Part shown: one piece after another, positions 17,374 through 26,984 of the stretch
Layout: each line of letters opens with the position of its first letter
Numbering within the stretch: position 1 is the first letter of the stretch
Assembly: GCF_017741815.1 (NCBI RefSeq)
Contig: NZ_JAGHMF010000002.1
Location: forward strand, 144,986-208,985
DNA length: 64,000 nt
Direction of reading: 5' to 3'
From: Rhizobium sp. 16-488-2b
GTDB lineage: Bacteria; Pseudomonadota; Alphaproteobacteria; Rhizobiales; Rhizobiaceae
Program-made: the position numbers and the translations under genes
Notes under the pieces: generated by a model
The model's input: the letters and a program-made list of their open reading frames with translations, nothing else
Database searches by the model: none
Told to the model about the DNA's origin: nothing

Positions 17374-17529
17374 GATACCCCCCTCTGCCCTGCCGGGCAT
17401 CTCCCCCACAAGGAGGGAGATCGACTCGTGGCGGGCTTCCAGTCAAACAATGAGAGTGGAGCGAGCGGTCGCTTCCAGCCAATCTCCCCCCTTGTGGGGG
17501 AGATGTCCGGCAGGACAGAGGGGGGTATC
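17374..17529. repeat. RIME1-type rhizobial intergenic mosaic element (copy 2)
   Basis: A full two-armed element bounded by inverted ATACCCCCCTCTG and CAGAGGGGGGTAT ends. The internal arms are CATCTCCCCCACAAGG and CTTGTGGGGGAGATG, and the spacer is about 60 bases. It lies between recR and the mature part of the transglycosylase and is open in the transglycosylase frame. It therefore appears to supply the ATG at 17503. Confidence 0.85.
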
Positions 17530-18768
17530 GCACGGTACGCCCTTGCCACCTTCTCCCTGCTCCTCAGCCTCGCAGCGACCGCCCAAGCCGCCCCCTCGAA
17601 AGCCGAAGTCGAAGCCCAGTTCGAGCGCTGGGTGCAGACCGACCTCTGGCCGGAAGCGCAAAAGGGCGGCATATCCGAGAAGACCTTCAAGGCCGCCTTC
17701 TCGGGCGTCACACTCGACTGGTCGCTGAACGACCTTGCTCCCCCCGGCTTCCCGCCGCCGAAGGAGGTCAAGCAGACGCAGGCCGAGTTCTCCTCGCCGG
17801 CGCCCTATTTCAACGATGACCGGCTGAAGCGCCTGGCCGTCACCGGCCGCAGCTTCCAGACGCAATATGCCTCGACGCTGAAGAAGATCGAGAAGACCTA
17901 TGGCGTGCCCGGCTCGATCGTGCTCGCCATCTGGGGCCGCGAGACCGGCTTCGGCGCCGCCAAGATCCCGAATTCCGGCATCGAGGTGCTGGCCACCAAG
18001 GCCTTCATGTCAACCCGCAAGGAGATGTTCCGCACCGAGTTGATCGCCGGCCTGCATATCATCGACGGCGGCGATGTGACGGCGGCCGATTTCAAGGGAT
18101 CGTCGGCCGGCGCGCTCGGCCAGCCGCAGTTCATGCCGACGAGTTACCTGAAATACGCCGTCGATTTCGATGGCGACGGACATCGCAACATCTGGACCTC
18201 GGTTCCCGATACGCTGGCCTCGATCGCCAACTTCCTGGTCAAGAAGGGCTGGCAGGCAAACCGTAGCTGGGGCTACGAGGTGACGATCCCCGAAAACGTC
18301 TCCTGCGCGCAGGAAGGCCCCGATCTCGGCAAGCCGATCGCCCATTGGAATTCGCTCGGCATCGACCGCATCTCCGGCAAGGCCTTCCCCTCGGGCGAGA
18401 AGAACGCGACGGGCATGATGATGGTGCCGGCCGGCCGCGATGGCCCGGAATTCCTGGTGACGCCGAATTTCTACGTCATCAAGGAATACAACAATTCCGA
18501 TCTCTACGTGCTCTATATCGGCAATCTCGCGGACCGCATCGCCTATGGCTCCGGCGCATTCGAGGGCGCCTGGGGCGATGTCGGCAAGATGCTGCGCTCG
18601 GATGTCGCCACCATGCAGAAGGCGCTGGAGAAGAAGGGCTACGACGTCGGCGGTTCCGATGGCCTGCCCGGCTACAAGACGCGCCGCTCCATCGGCCAGT
18701 GGCAGGAAAAGAACGGCATGAAGCCGACCTGCTATCCCGAGGCGCACATGATCGGGAAGCTCAAGTAA
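17503..18768 (+). CDS. Lytic murein transglycosylase (MltB-like, SLT_2) with peptidoglycan-binding domain
   Basis: 421 residues from the ATG at 17503, which lies inside the RIME element. The next part (IARYALATFSLLLSLAATAQA) is a good signal peptide. The catalytic Glu is in WGRETGFGA, followed by KGSSAGALGQPQFMPTSYLK and DGDGHRNIWTS, all typical of MltB-type enzymes that cleave glycan strands with 1,6-anhydro products. A PG-binding repeat (ATMQKALEKKGYDVGGSDGLPG) is at the C-terminus. The same frame could start at 17326, coupled to recR, but that would put 59 RIME-derived residues before the signal peptide. Confidence 0.85.
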   Translation: MSGRTEGGIARYALATFSLLLSLAATAQAAPSKAEVEAQFERWVQTDLWPEAQKGGISEKTFKAAFSGVTLDWSLNDLAPPGFPPPKEVKQTQAEFSSPAPYFNDDRLKRLAVTGRSFQTQYASTLKKIEKTYGVPGSIVLAIWGRETGFGAAKIPNSGIEVLATKAFMSTRKEMFRTELIAGLHIIDGGDVTAADFKGSSAGALGQPQFMPTSYLKYAVDFDGDGHRNIWTSVPDTLASIANFLVKKGWQANRSWGYEVTIPENVSCAQEGPDLGKPIAHWNSLGIDRISGKAFPSGEKNATGMMMVPAGRDGPEFLVTPNFYVIKEYNNSDLYVLYIGNLADRIAYGSGAFEGAWGDVGKMLRSDVATMQKALEKKGYDVGGSDGLPGYKTRRSIGQWQEKNGMKPTCYPEAHMIGKLK

Positions 18769-18771
18769 AGT

Positions 18772-20403
18772 CTAGTGGTGCAGGTCGATATGCGCCTTGA
18801 AGAACAGGTCGTCGCTGGGCGGAATGGCCTGGCGCTCGATCATCCGATGCACATGCGGCCCCGCTTCGCCGCGATGCAGCGCCCTTAGCCGGTCGGTGTT
18901 TTCGCCGTCCACCTGGGTTCTCCGCTGGTTGTGGCGGATATACTCGACCCAGGTCGGCGTGTGGTAGGTTTCGGTCCACGAGCCCGGCTTTTCCAGGTCG
19001 CGCATCAGCGCCCAGTTGCGGGCGCCATCGCGGATGCGGATACGCCGCCGCTCGCCCATCAGCTTCAGGAACTCCGGCACGTCGAGATCGTCGATCTCGT
19101 AATCGACCTGGATGACGACAGGCCCGCTGCGCGGCGTGATATCGAGGCCGAGCGCCGGCTCGGTGAAGCGGTTGAGCGGGTCGAGGTTGAGCGTTTCGAA
19201 GGCCGGCATGGCGAATTTCAGGCCGACGACGATGCCGAACAGCATGACGACAGCCGACATCAGCAGCGCGTTGGCGACGCCGTAATTGTCGGCGGCGATA
19301 CCCCAGATCCAGCTGCCCCCGGCAATCCCGCCAAAGGTCACGGTCTGGTAGAGCGACAGCGCCCGGCCGACCACCCAGCGCGGCGTCGAGAGCTGCACGA
19401 TGGTGTTGAACAGCGACAGCGCCAGAACCCAGCAACCGCCCGAGATCACCAATCCCAAACAGGTGACCGCCGAAATCGGACTGAAGGCGGCAATCGCTGC
19501 GCTGAGCGCGAAGCCGGCAAACGACAGCCGCACGATCGTCTCGCTGGAGAAGCGCTCGCGCAGCCTTGCGTTCAGCACCGCGCCGCCGATGGCGCCGATG
19601 CCGAAGGAGCCGAGCATCAAGCCGTAGGTCAGCGGGCCGCCGACCACCAGCTCCAGCGCCACGATCGGCAGAAGTGCCAGGATCGAGCTGGCACTGATGC
19701 CAAAGATCAGGCCGCGCAGCATGACCTTCTGCAGGTTGGGCGACATCGAGATGTAGCGCAGCCCGGCGAAGATGGCGCTGCCGAGCGCCTCGCGCGGCAG
19801 CGTCGTCGCGGGATAGGTCGGCTTCCAGCGCATCAGCGCATAGATCAGCGCGAAGTAGCTCATCGTATTGACGGCAAAGGCCGCTGCCGCACCCGCCGCC
19901 GCGACGATGATGCCGCCGATCGCCGGCCCGACGCTGCGGGTAATGTTGAAGCCGACGCTGTTCAAGGTGACCGCGCCGGGAAGATCGGCGCGCGGGACCA
20001 TGTCCCCCACCGAGGCCTGCCAGGAGGGATTGTTGAGCGCCGTGCCGCAGCCGAGCAGGAAGGTGAAGAACAAGAGCAGCCAGGGCGAGAGGATACCGAA
20101 GAAGGCGAAGACGCTGAGCAGCGCCGAGACCGCCAGCATGAAACACTGCGCCGTCAGCATCACCCGCCGTCTGTCGAAGCTGTCGGCCAGCGCGCCCGAG
20201 ACCAGCGAGAAGAGCATGATCGGCAACGCGGTGGAGGTCTGCACCAGCGCCACCATGTCGCCCGACGCGGTGATCATGGTCATCATCCACGCGGCGCCGA
20301 CCGCCTGGATGAGGCCGCCGAAATTGGAAGCGATGCTGGCGAACCAGATGGTGCGGTAGGTCTCGTGCCTGAGTGGTGCCAGTGTCGATGAAGTATAGGC
20401 CAC
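18772..20403 (-). CDS. MFS transporter (MFS_3, EntS-like) with C-terminal soluble domain
   Basis: 543 residues from a GTG at 20403, preceded by GGGAGG. The start VAYTSSTLAPLRHETYR fits the family, whereas upstream codons do not. There are about 11-12 membrane segments with ADSFDRRRVML in the loop 2-3 position, then about 130 soluble residues (VIQVDYEIDDLDVPEFL, GARNWALMRDLE, WVEYIRHNQRRT). Proteins of this type are often annotated as exporters of siderophores or drugs; the substrate is unknown. It is convergent with the transglycosylase, with 3 bases between. Confidence 0.85.
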   Translation of the reverse strand: MAYTSSTLAPLRHETYRTIWFASIASNFGGLIQAVGAAWMMTMITASGDMVALVQTSTALPIMLFSLVSGALADSFDRRRVMLTAQCFMLAVSALLSVFAFFGILSPWLLLFFTFLLGCGTALNNPSWQASVGDMVPRADLPGAVTLNSVGFNITRSVGPAIGGIIVAAAGAAAAFAVNTMSYFALIYALMRWKPTYPATTLPREALGSAIFAGLRYISMSPNLQKVMLRGLIFGISASSILALLPIVALELVVGGPLTYGLMLGSFGIGAIGGAVLNARLRERFSSETIVRLSFAGFALSAAIAAFSPISAVTCLGLVISGGCWVLALSLFNTIVQLSTPRWVVGRALSLYQTVTFGGIAGGSWIWGIAADNYGVANALLMSAVVMLFGIVVGLKFAMPAFETLNLDPLNRFTEPALGLDITPRSGPVVIQVDYEIDDLDVPEFLKLMGERRRIRIRDGARNWALMRDLEKPGSWTETYHTPTWVEYIRHNQRRTQVDGENTDRLRALHRGEAGPHVHRMIERQAIPPSDDLFFKAHIDLHH

Positions 20404-20506
20404 GATTCCTCCCGTCGAATGCCATGCGCTGCGCCAAGCTATATAAGCGAAACGGCGATCAAGGCCACCGACCGCCTGCCGCAACCGCGCCGTACCGCCG
20501 ATGGAG

Positions 20507-20535
20507 CTTGCAATTTCGCGGAAACGGGCCTATAT
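20507..20535 (+). promoter_or_regulatory. Promoter of the rimP-nusA-infB operon
   Basis: CTTGCA at 20507-20512, a 17-base spacer and CTATAT at 20530-20535. This nearly equals the rhizobial sigma-70 consensus CTTGAC-N17-CTATAT. Transcription would start near 20542, about 94 bases before the rimP start. Confidence 0.75.
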
Positions 20536-20564
20536 GGCTCTCAAATCTTGATCGCATTGATGAG

Positions 20565-20593
20565 GAGTGGGCCGCAAGGACCCGCTCTTTTTT
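20565..20593 (+). terminator. Leader terminator (possible attenuator) ahead of rimP
   Basis: GAGTGGG (20565-20571) pairs with CCCGCTC (20581-20587), with one G:T pair, and six T follow. It lies between the promoter and the rimP start, so it can only act on the operon's own transcript. Confidence 0.7.
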
Positions 20594-20635
20594 ATTACCG
20601 CGATCGCCCGAAAATATCGCTTAGGAGCGCATCGC

Positions 20636-21241
20636 TTGTCGGATTCGACGAACGCAGACAATGAACTTGAGCCGCGGCTGATCACCGAGACTGGCCTCGA
20701 CCAGCGCCTCGCCGCTATCATCGAGCCCGTCCTCATCGACCTCGGCTACCGCCTGATCCGCGTGCGCATGCTCAACCAGAACGGCGCCACCATGCAGATC
20801 ATGGCCGAGCGCAACGACGGAACCATGGACGTCGAAGGCTGCGAGGAGGTCTCGGTGGCCGTTTCTCCGGTTCTCGATGTGGAAGATCCGATCGATAAAG
20901 AGTATCATCTGGAAGTGTCGTCGCCCGGCATCGATCGCCCGATGGTGCGCAAGTCCGATTTCGTGCGCTGGCAGGGCCATCTCTTGAAGTGCGAGACCTC
21001 GATCATCGTCGGTGGTCGCAAGCGCTTCCGCAGCAAGATCGTTTCCAGCGACGTCGATGGCTTCACGCTCGAGCGTGACGAGGCTCCGGCCGGCGAGGAA
21101 AAGGCGATCGTCATTCCGTTCACGGCGCTTGCCGATGCGAAACTCATTCTGACCGACGATCTGATCCGTGATGCCCTGCGCGCCGACAAGCTGGCGAAGG
21201 CAGAGGCCGCGAACCAGAACGAAGCGGAAGACGAAGAATAA
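20636..21241 (+). CDS. rimP: Ribosome maturation factor RimP
   Basis: 201 residues. RimP is needed for 30S subunit maturation. I chose the TTG at 20636: TAGGAGC lies 7 bases upstream and the sequence then begins [15 protein letters not shown]. The longer ATG-initiated frame at 20567 would run through the leader terminator. The core [23 protein letters not shown] and [16 protein letters not shown] are family hallmarks. The acidic tail (NQNEAEDEE) is normal. It is the first gene of the rimP-nusA-ylxR-infB-rbfA-truB block. Confidence 0.92.
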   Translation: MSDSTNADNELEPRLITETGLDQRLAAIIEPVLIDLGYRLIRVRMLNQNGATMQIMAERNDGTMDVEGCEEVSVAVSPVLDVEDPIDKEYHLEVSSPGIDRPMVRKSDFVRWQGHLLKCETSIIVGGRKRFRSKIVSSDVDGFTLERDEAPAGEEKAIVIPFTALADAKLILTDDLIRDALRADKLAKAEAANQNEAEDEE

Positions 21242-21301
21242 ACCGATCAACTTGTGGCGCCGGGCAAGGGAAGCCTCAGCGCCTAGACGGAGACAAAACA
21301 C

Positions 21302-22906
21302 ATGGCAGTCAGTGCGAACCGGCTCGAACTTCTGCAGATCGCAGATGCAGTCGCCCGCGAAAAGGTCATCGACCGCGAGATCGTGCTCGCCGCGATGGCG
21401 GACGCGATCCAGAAGGCGGCGCGCTCGCGCTATGGCACTGAATCCAACATCCGCGCCGACATCAACCCGAAGACCGGCGAAATCCGCCTGCAGCGTCTTC
21501 TCGAGGTTGTCGAGGCTGCCGAGGACTACTCGACGCAGATCCCGCTCGAACTGGCCCGCGACCGCAACCCGGACGCAGCCCTTGGCGATTTCATCGCCGA
21601 TCCGCTGCCGCCGATGGATTTCGGCCGCATCGCCGCCCAGTCCGCCAAGCAGGTCATCGTCCAGAAGGTTCGCGAAGCCGAGCGTGATCGTCAGTTCGAC
21701 GAATTCAAGGATCGCGTCGGCGAAATCGTCAACGGCACAGTCAAGCGCGTCGAATACGGCAACGTCATCGTCGATCTCGGCCGTGGCGAAGGCATCATCC
21801 GCCGCGACGAAATGATCCCGCGCGAAAACGTCCGCTATGGCGATCGCGTCCGTGCATACGTATATGACGTTCGTCGCGAACAGCGCGGCCCGCAGATCTT
21901 CCTGTCGCGCACGCATCCGCAGTTCATGGTCAAGCTCTTCACCATGGAAGTGCCTGAAATCTACGACGGCATCATCCAGGTGAAGTCGGTTGCCCGTGAT
22001 CCGGGTTCGCGCGCCAAGATCGCCGTGATCTCGAACGACAGCTCGATCGATCCTGTTGGTGCCTGCGTCGGTATGCGTGGTTCGCGCGTTCAGGCCGTTG
22101 TCGGCGAGCTCCAGGGCGAAAAGATCGACATCATTCCCTGGTCGCAGGACCCGGCGACCTTCGTCGTCAACGCCCTGCAGCCGGCGGAAGTCGCCAAGGT
22201 CGTTCTCGATGAAGATGCCGAGCGCATCGAAGTCGTGGTTCCGGACGAGCAGCTGTCGCTGGCCATCGGCCGCCGCGGTCAGAACGTTCGCCTCGCTTCG
22301 CAGCTGACCGGCTGGGATATCGACATCATGACGGAAGCCGAAGAATCGGAACGCCGTCAGAAGGAATTCAACGAGCGCACCAACCTGTTCATGGATTCGC
22401 TCGACGTCGACGAAATGGTCGGCCAGGTTCTGGCCTCCGAAGGCTTCGCCGCCGTTGAAGAGCTGGCTTACGTCGAACTCGACGAAATCGCCTCGATCGA
22501 CGGTTTCGACGAAGACACCGCGCAGGAAATCCAGACCCGCGCCCGCGAATATCTCGAAAAGCTCGAAGCCGAGATGGACGAGAAGCGCAAGGCGCTCGGC
22601 GTATCCGACGAACTGCGTGGCATCGACGGCATGACCGCCCAGATGATGGTCGCCCTCGGCGAAGACGGCATCAAGACGATGGAAGACTTCGCTGGCTGCG
22701 CAGCCGACGATCTCGTCGGCTGGAGCGAGCGCAAGAACGGCGAGACCAAGAAGTTCGAGGGCCTGTTCTCGAAGTTCGACGTTTCGCGCGTCGAAGCTGA
22801 ACAGATGGTCGTTCAGGCCCGCCTCGCGGCTGGCTGGATCACCGAAGAGGACCTTGCGAAGGAAGCGGAAGCTGAAGAAGCTCCCGAGGCCGAGCAGGAA
22901 GTTTAA
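21302..22906 (+). CDS. nusA: Transcription termination/antitermination factor NusA
   Basis: 534 residues. The N-terminal RNA polymerase-binding domain covers about residues 1-130. An S1 domain follows (VNGTVKRVEYGNVIVDLGRGEG), then two KH domains with GACVGMRGSRVQAV and LAIGRRGQNVRLAS, and acidic helical repeats at the C-terminus (DFAGCAADDLVGW). NusA promotes pausing and hairpin-dependent termination, so the leader terminator at 20565 may be a target for autoregulation. Its TAA overlaps the ATG of ylxR by one base. Confidence 0.96.
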   Translation: MAVSANRLELLQIADAVAREKVIDREIVLAAMADAIQKAARSRYGTESNIRADINPKTGEIRLQRLLEVVEAAEDYSTQIPLELARDRNPDAALGDFIADPLPPMDFGRIAAQSAKQVIVQKVREAERDRQFDEFKDRVGEIVNGTVKRVEYGNVIVDLGRGEGIIRRDEMIPRENVRYGDRVRAYVYDVRREQRGPQIFLSRTHPQFMVKLFTMEVPEIYDGIIQVKSVARDPGSRAKIAVISNDSSIDPVGACVGMRGSRVQAVVGELQGEKIDIIPWSQDPATFVVNALQPAEVAKVVLDEDAERIEVVVPDEQLSLAIGRRGQNVRLASQLTGWDIDIMTEAEESERRQKEFNERTNLFMDSLDVDEMVGQVLASEGFAAVEELAYVELDEIASIDGFDEDTAQEIQTRAREYLEKLEAEMDEKRKALGVSDELRGIDGMTAQMMVALGEDGIKTMEDFAGCAADDLVGWSERKNGETKKFEGLFSKFDVSRVEAEQMVVQARLAAGWITEEDLAKEAEAEEAPEAEQEV

Positions 22907-23595
22907 TGTCTGCGCGTGAGCCTACCGTTTCTCCTGAGGACGACGATCTTGCAGGTTATGACGTGAATGGTCGCATGTGCATCGTGACGCGCGAAAGCGG
23001 ATCGCCGGATGAGCTGATCCGCTTCGTCGCCGCTCCCGATGGGACGGTGGTGGCCGACCTGAAGCGTCAGCTTCCGGGTCGCGGCTGCTGGGTGAAGATC
23101 GACCGCGCCCTGGTCGACAAGGCGGTGGCGAAGAAATCTTTCGCCCGCGCCCTGAAAACGGATGTGAAGGCGGCCGCCGATCTCGGCGAGACCGTCGACA
23201 AGCTGCTGATGCAGCAACTGATGCAGATGATGAACATGGCCCGCAAGGCCGGACAGTTCATCACCGGCGCCTCGAAGGTGGATGCCGCGATCCGCAGTGG
23301 CGCGGCGCTTGCCGTGTTCCATGCAACGGACGCGGCGGCCGACGGCGTGAGAAAGATCGACCAGGCCCGCAAGGCCTGGCACCTCGGAATGGAGACCGAG
23401 GAGGAAATACCTTCCTACAAACTCTTCTCGGAGAGCGAAATGGAAGGCCTGATGGGTCAGAACGCTTTTATCCATGCTGCAGTGCTTGCAGGGCAGGCGG
23501 GTGAGGGTGTAGTGAAGCGCGCAAAGATGCTCGAACAGTACCGCAATGGCGGTCAGTCCCGGGCAGCGGGCGGCGCTGGCCGGCAAAAACAATGA
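22906..23595 (+). CDS. YlxR-type RNA-binding protein with L7Ae-like domain
   Basis: 229 residues. The N-terminal DUF448 (YlxR) domain contains MCIVTRESGSPDELIRFV and LPGRGCWV. A C-terminal ribosomal L7Ae-like fold (MQMMNMARKAGQFITGASKVDAAIRSGAAL) follows. In many firmicutes these are two separate genes (ylxR and ylxQ) in the nusA-infB operon; here they are fused, which is usual for alphaproteobacteria. It is probably an RNA- or nucleoid-binding accessory factor. One-base overlap with nusA implies coupled translation. Confidence 0.88.
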   Translation: MSAREPTVSPEDDDLAGYDVNGRMCIVTRESGSPDELIRFVAAPDGTVVADLKRQLPGRGCWVKIDRALVDKAVAKKSFARALKTDVKAAADLGETVDKLLMQQLMQMMNMARKAGQFITGASKVDAAIRSGAALAVFHATDAAADGVRKIDQARKAWHLGMETEEEIPSYKLFSESEMEGLMGQNAFIHAAVLAGQAGEGVVKRAKMLEQYRNGGQSRAAGGAGRQKQ

Positions 23596-23645
23596 TACGG
23601 TCACCGGACTTGTCCGGCCCGATGTCATTGATCGACATTTTGATT

Positions 23646-23677
23646 GACAGGGACTGATGACGTCATCGCTCCCTGTC
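23646..23677 (+). promoter_or_regulatory. Long palindrome in the infB leader
   Basis: GACAGGGA and TCCCTGTC flank the perfect palindrome GATGACGTCATC, giving a near-continuous 16-bp stem (interrupted by two weak pairs) that ends 17 bases before the infB ATG. It is not followed by T residues, so it is more likely an mRNA-structure or processing site than a terminator. Confidence 0.5.
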
Positions 23678-23694
23678 CGAAGGAACGGGAACGA

Positions 23695-26457
23695 ATGACC
23701 GATAGCAATGACGACAAGACACTGAACGGCCCGGGCAAGAAGACTCTGACCCTGAAACCGTCGGGCGTAAGCCAGGGCACCGTGCGCCAGGATATGGGCC
23801 GCGGTCGCACCAAGGCGGTCGTTGTCGAGACCCGCAAGCGGCGCCCGATGCGCCCGGAAGACGAACAGCGCCCGATCACCCCGGTGGCAGCACCGGCAGC
23901 GCCCGTACGCGCCGCCGAGCCCGCTCCTGCGCCCGCAGCAGCGGCAGCACCGGCGCCGGCGCCTGTTCAGCAGGCCCGCCCGCCGCAGCCCCAGCAGCCG
24001 CAGCGCTACAATCAGCCGAGCGGCCAGCAGTATAACCGTCCGCAATCCCAGCAGCCTTCGCGCCAGCAGGATCGTCCGCGCCCGGTGGTTCTGAACCATC
24101 TGTCGCCGGAAGAAATGGACGCGCGCCGCCGTGCGCTCGCCATGGCCCAGGTTCGTGACGCCGAGGATGCGGTTCGCCGCGCCGAGGAAGAAAAGCGCCG
24201 TGCCGCCGAAGAGATCGCACGCCAGGCTGCTGCCGCTGAAGAAGCCAAGCGCCTTGCCGCCGAGGAAGCAGAACGCGCCGCTGCGGCCGCTGCCGCTCCG
24301 CCGGCACCTGCAACTCCCGCACCGGCCGCCGCCGAAGCACCGCGCACGCAGGCTGCGGCACCCGCCGTTCGCCGCACCGATGCGCCGTCTTCCGCCCGTC
24401 CGGCTCCCGGTGGCGCACCGGCTGCCCCCGGCGTCCGTCGCCGCGAAAATGATGAAGATGATCGCGGTGGTGCACCGCGCGGTGGCGCTCCGGCGCGTGG
24501 CCGTGTCGTGCGTCCGGAACCGGCAAAGCCGGTTACCGCGCGTCCGAAGGGTGACGATGGTCGCCGCCAGGGCAAGCTGACGATCACGGCTGCCAGCACG
24601 GACGACGACGGCAACAACCGTGGCCGCTCGATGGCCGCCATGCGCCGTCGCCAGGAAAAGTTCCGCCGCAGCCAGATCCAGGAAACCCGCGAAAAGGTTG
24701 TTCGCGAAGTCATCCTGCCTGAGACCATCACCATTCAGGAACTGTCGCAGCGTATGTCTGAACGCGCCGTCGACGTCATCAAGTACCTGATGAAGGAAGG
24801 CCAGATGATGAAGCCGGGCGACGTCATCGACGCCGACCTCGCTGAACTCATCGCCGGCGAATTCGGCCACACCGTCAAGCGCGTTTCGGAATCCGACGTT
24901 GAAGAAGGCATCTTCGACCGGGCCGACGATGCCGGCGAAATGGTTTCGCGTCCGCCGGTCGTGACGATCATGGGTCACGTCGACCACGGCAAGACCTCGC
25001 TGCTCGACGCCATCCGTCAGGCAAACGTCGTCTCGGGCGAAGCCGGTGGCATCACCCAGCACATCGGTGCCTATCAGGTCGAACAGAACGGCCAGAAGAT
25101 CACCTTCATCGACACCCCCGGCCACGCCGCCTTCACGGCCATGCGTGCCCGTGGTGCGCAGGCAACCGACATCGCGATCCTCGTGGTCGCGGCCGACGAC
25201 AGCGTCATGCCGCAGACGATCGAATCCATCAGCCACGCAAAGGCTGCCGGTGTTCCGATCATCGTGGCGATCAACAAGATCGACAAGCACGAAGCCAACC
25301 CGGACAAGGTCCGTCAGCAGCTTCTGCAGCACGAAGTCTTCGTTGAATCGCTCGGCGGTGAAGTGCTCGACGTCGAAGTGTCGGCGAAGAACAAGACCAA
25401 CCTCGACAAGCTGCTCGAAGCCGTCCTCCTGCAGGCCGAAATCCTCGACCTCAAGGCCGACCCGACGCGTACTGCCGAAGGTATCGTGATCGAGGCCCAG
25501 CTCGACCGTGGTCGTGGCGCGGTTGCGACCGTTCTCGTCCAGAAGGGCACGCTGAAGCCCGGTCAGATCATCGTTGCCGGCGATCAGTGGGGCCGCGTTC
25601 GCGCGCTCGTCACCGACAAGGGCGACCATGTCAAGGAAGCGGGTCCGGCCATGCCGGTCGAAGTGCTCGGCCTGTCCGGCACGCCTGCTGCCGGTGACAA
25701 GTTCGCCGTCGTCGAAAACGAGAGCCGTGCCCGCGAGATTTCCGAATATCGCCAGCGTCTGGCCCGCGACAAGGCGGTTGCCCGCCAGACCGGTCAGCGC
25801 GGTTCGCTCGAACAGATGATGAGCAAGCTGCAGAACACCGGCTTCAAGGAATTCCCGCTGCTCATCAAGGGCGACGTGCAGGGTTCCATCGAAGCGATCA
25901 TCGGTGCTCTCGACAAGCTGGGCACCGACGAAGTGCGGGCACGTATCGTCCATTCGGGCGCCGGTGCCATCACGGAATCGGATCTGGCGCTTGCCGAATC
26001 CTCCGACGCCGCGATCATCGGCTTCAACGTCCGTGCCAACGCACAGGCACGCGTCGCCGCTGAACGTGCCGGCATCGAGATCCGCTACTACAACATCATC
26101 TACGATCTGGTGGATGACGTGAAGGCAGCGATGTCGGGTCTGCTCACGCCGGAGCGCCGCGAAACCTTCCTCGGCAATGCCGAGATCCTCGAGGTGTTCA
26201 ACATCACCAAGACCGGCAAGGTCGCGGGTTGCCGCGTTACCGAAGGCAAGGTCGAACGTGGTGCGGGCGTCCGCCTCATCCGCGACAACGTCGTCATCCA
26301 CGAAGGCAAGCTCAAGACGCTCAAGCGCTTCAAGGACGAAGTGTCGGAAGTTCCGGTCGGTCAGGAATGCGGTATGGCCTTCGAGAACTACGAAGACATC
26401 CGCGCGGGCGATGTCATCGAATGCTTCCGCGTCGAGCATATCACCCGTACGCTCTGA
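23695..26457 (+). CDS. infB: Translation initiation factor IF-2
   Basis: A 920-residue GTPase that brings initiator tRNA to the 30S subunit. The first 330 residues are Ala/Pro/Gln-rich and charged, as in alphaproteobacterial IF-2. The IF2_N domain contains [21 protein letters not shown]. The G domain has GHVDHGKT at 427-434, DTPGH and NKID. The C-terminal domains bind fMet-tRNA. I chose the ATG at 23695 ([11 protein letters not shown]) because AGGAACGGGA precedes it; an in-frame ATG at 23644 lies before the palindrome and is less likely. Confidence 0.96.
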   Translation: MTDSNDDKTLNGPGKKTLTLKPSGVSQGTVRQDMGRGRTKAVVVETRKRRPMRPEDEQRPITPVAAPAAPVRAAEPAPAPAAAAAPAPAPVQQARPPQPQQPQRYNQPSGQQYNRPQSQQPSRQQDRPRPVVLNHLSPEEMDARRRALAMAQVRDAEDAVRRAEEEKRRAAEEIARQAAAAEEAKRLAAEEAERAAAAAAAPPAPATPAPAAAEAPRTQAAAPAVRRTDAPSSARPAPGGAPAAPGVRRRENDEDDRGGAPRGGAPARGRVVRPEPAKPVTARPKGDDGRRQGKLTITAASTDDDGNNRGRSMAAMRRRQEKFRRSQIQETREKVVREVILPETITIQELSQRMSERAVDVIKYLMKEGQMMKPGDVIDADLAELIAGEFGHTVKRVSESDVEEGIFDRADDAGEMVSRPPVVTIMGHVDHGKTSLLDAIRQANVVSGEAGGITQHIGAYQVEQNGQKITFIDTPGHAAFTAMRARGAQATDIAILVVAADDSVMPQTIESISHAKAAGVPIIVAINKIDKHEANPDKVRQQLLQHEVFVESLGGEVLDVEVSAKNKTNLDKLLEAVLLQAEILDLKADPTRTAEGIVIEAQLDRGRGAVATVLVQKGTLKPGQIIVAGDQWGRVRALVTDKGDHVKEAGPAMPVEVLGLSGTPAAGDKFAVVENESRAREISEYRQRLARDKAVARQTGQRGSLEQMMSKLQNTGFKEFPLLIKGDVQGSIEAIIGALDKLGTDEVRARIVHSGAGAITESDLALAESSDAAIIGFNVRANAQARVAAERAGIEIRYYNIIYDLVDDVKAAMSGLLTPERRETFLGNAEILEVFNITKTGKVAGCRVTEGKVERGAGVRLIRDNVVIHEGKLKTLKRFKDEVSEVPVGQECGMAFENYEDIRAGDVIECFRVEHITRTL

Positions 26458-26481
26458 TCGTGCGAGACTAGAGTTGTGGAC

Positions 26482-26510
26482 GGGCGCCGGATCATATGAG
26501 GCCGGCGCCC
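26482..26510. terminator. Hairpin after infB
   Basis: A 9-bp GGGCGCCGG/CCGGCGCCC stem with an 11-base loop, followed by GAACCTTTTG. The T-run is weak, so read-through into rbfA is likely. Confidence 0.55.
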
Positions 26511-26514
26511 GAAC

Positions 26515-26562
26515 CTTTTGAGGCCCCGGACTTTTGAGGCCCCAGATTTTTGAGGCAAAGAA
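26515..26562 (+). repeat. Three tandem 16-bp units carrying the rbfA ribosome binding site
   Basis: Units at 26515-26530, 26531-26546 and 26547-26562 share (C/T)TTTTGAGGC; the first two differ at one base. The third contains the GAGG that positions the rbfA ATG 10 bases downstream. Confidence 0.8.
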
Positions 26563-26564
26563 CA

Positions 26565-26972
26565 ATGGCAACAAAAACCTCGACAGCACAGTCGCAGCGC
26601 ATGCTGCGCGTCGGCGAGCAGGTGCGCGCCGCGATCACCCAGGTCCTGCAGCGCGGCGAAGTGCGCGACGACCTCCTGGAAAAGACCGTCATTTCCGTGT
26701 CCGAAGTGCGCATGTCGACCGACCTCAAGGTTGCGACCGCCTTCATCACGCCGCTCGGCGTATCGGATCACGAGACGGTCATCACGGCGCTCAACCGCCA
26801 CGCCAAATTCATCCGCGGCCGTCTCGGCCCGCATCTCCGGCAGATGAAATTCATGCCCGAGATCCGCTTCCGCGACGATACGAGCTTCGACAATTACAAG
26901 AAGATCGACGAGCTGCTGCGCTCGCCCGAGGTCATGCGCGACCTCGAGGACGGCGATACCGACGAAAAGTAA
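26565..26972 (+). CDS. rbfA: Ribosome-binding factor A
   Basis: 135 residues. RbfA is a KH-like protein that assists 16S rRNA 5'-end maturation and cold adaptation. The motif [18 protein letters not shown] and the end [29 protein letters not shown] are typical. The ATG at 26565 (MATKTSTAQ) is used because GAGG lies 10 bases upstream in the last of three tandem repeats. An ATG 15 bases upstream is in frame but lacks a site. truB follows 12 bases after the stop. Confidence 0.93.
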   Translation: MATKTSTAQSQRMLRVGEQVRAAITQVLQRGEVRDDLLEKTVISVSEVRMSTDLKVATAFITPLGVSDHETVITALNRHAKFIRGRLGPHLRQMKFMPEIRFRDDTSFDNYKKIDELLRSPEVMRDLEDGDTDEK

Positions 26973-26984
26973 CAGAAGAGCCTT

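Noticed and set aside
17326..17502. Start of the transglycosylase at the ATG overlapping recR
   Set aside because: It would place about 59 repeat-derived residues before a normal signal peptide. Kept only as an alternative.
20567..20635. Upstream ATG start for rimP
   Set aside because: Translation would cross the leader terminator, and the TTG at 20636 has a better ribosome binding site and family fit.
26515..26562. Possible CRISPR-like array
   Set aside because: Contiguous 16-bp units without spacers and no cas genes in the window.
22903..26589. A 1228-codon open frame antisense to infB and similar long antisense frames opposite pnp (28500-31727) and the MFS gene (18931-20391)
   Set aside because: These are by-products of high-GC codon bias in the real genes. 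They lack recognisable domains and proper starts.
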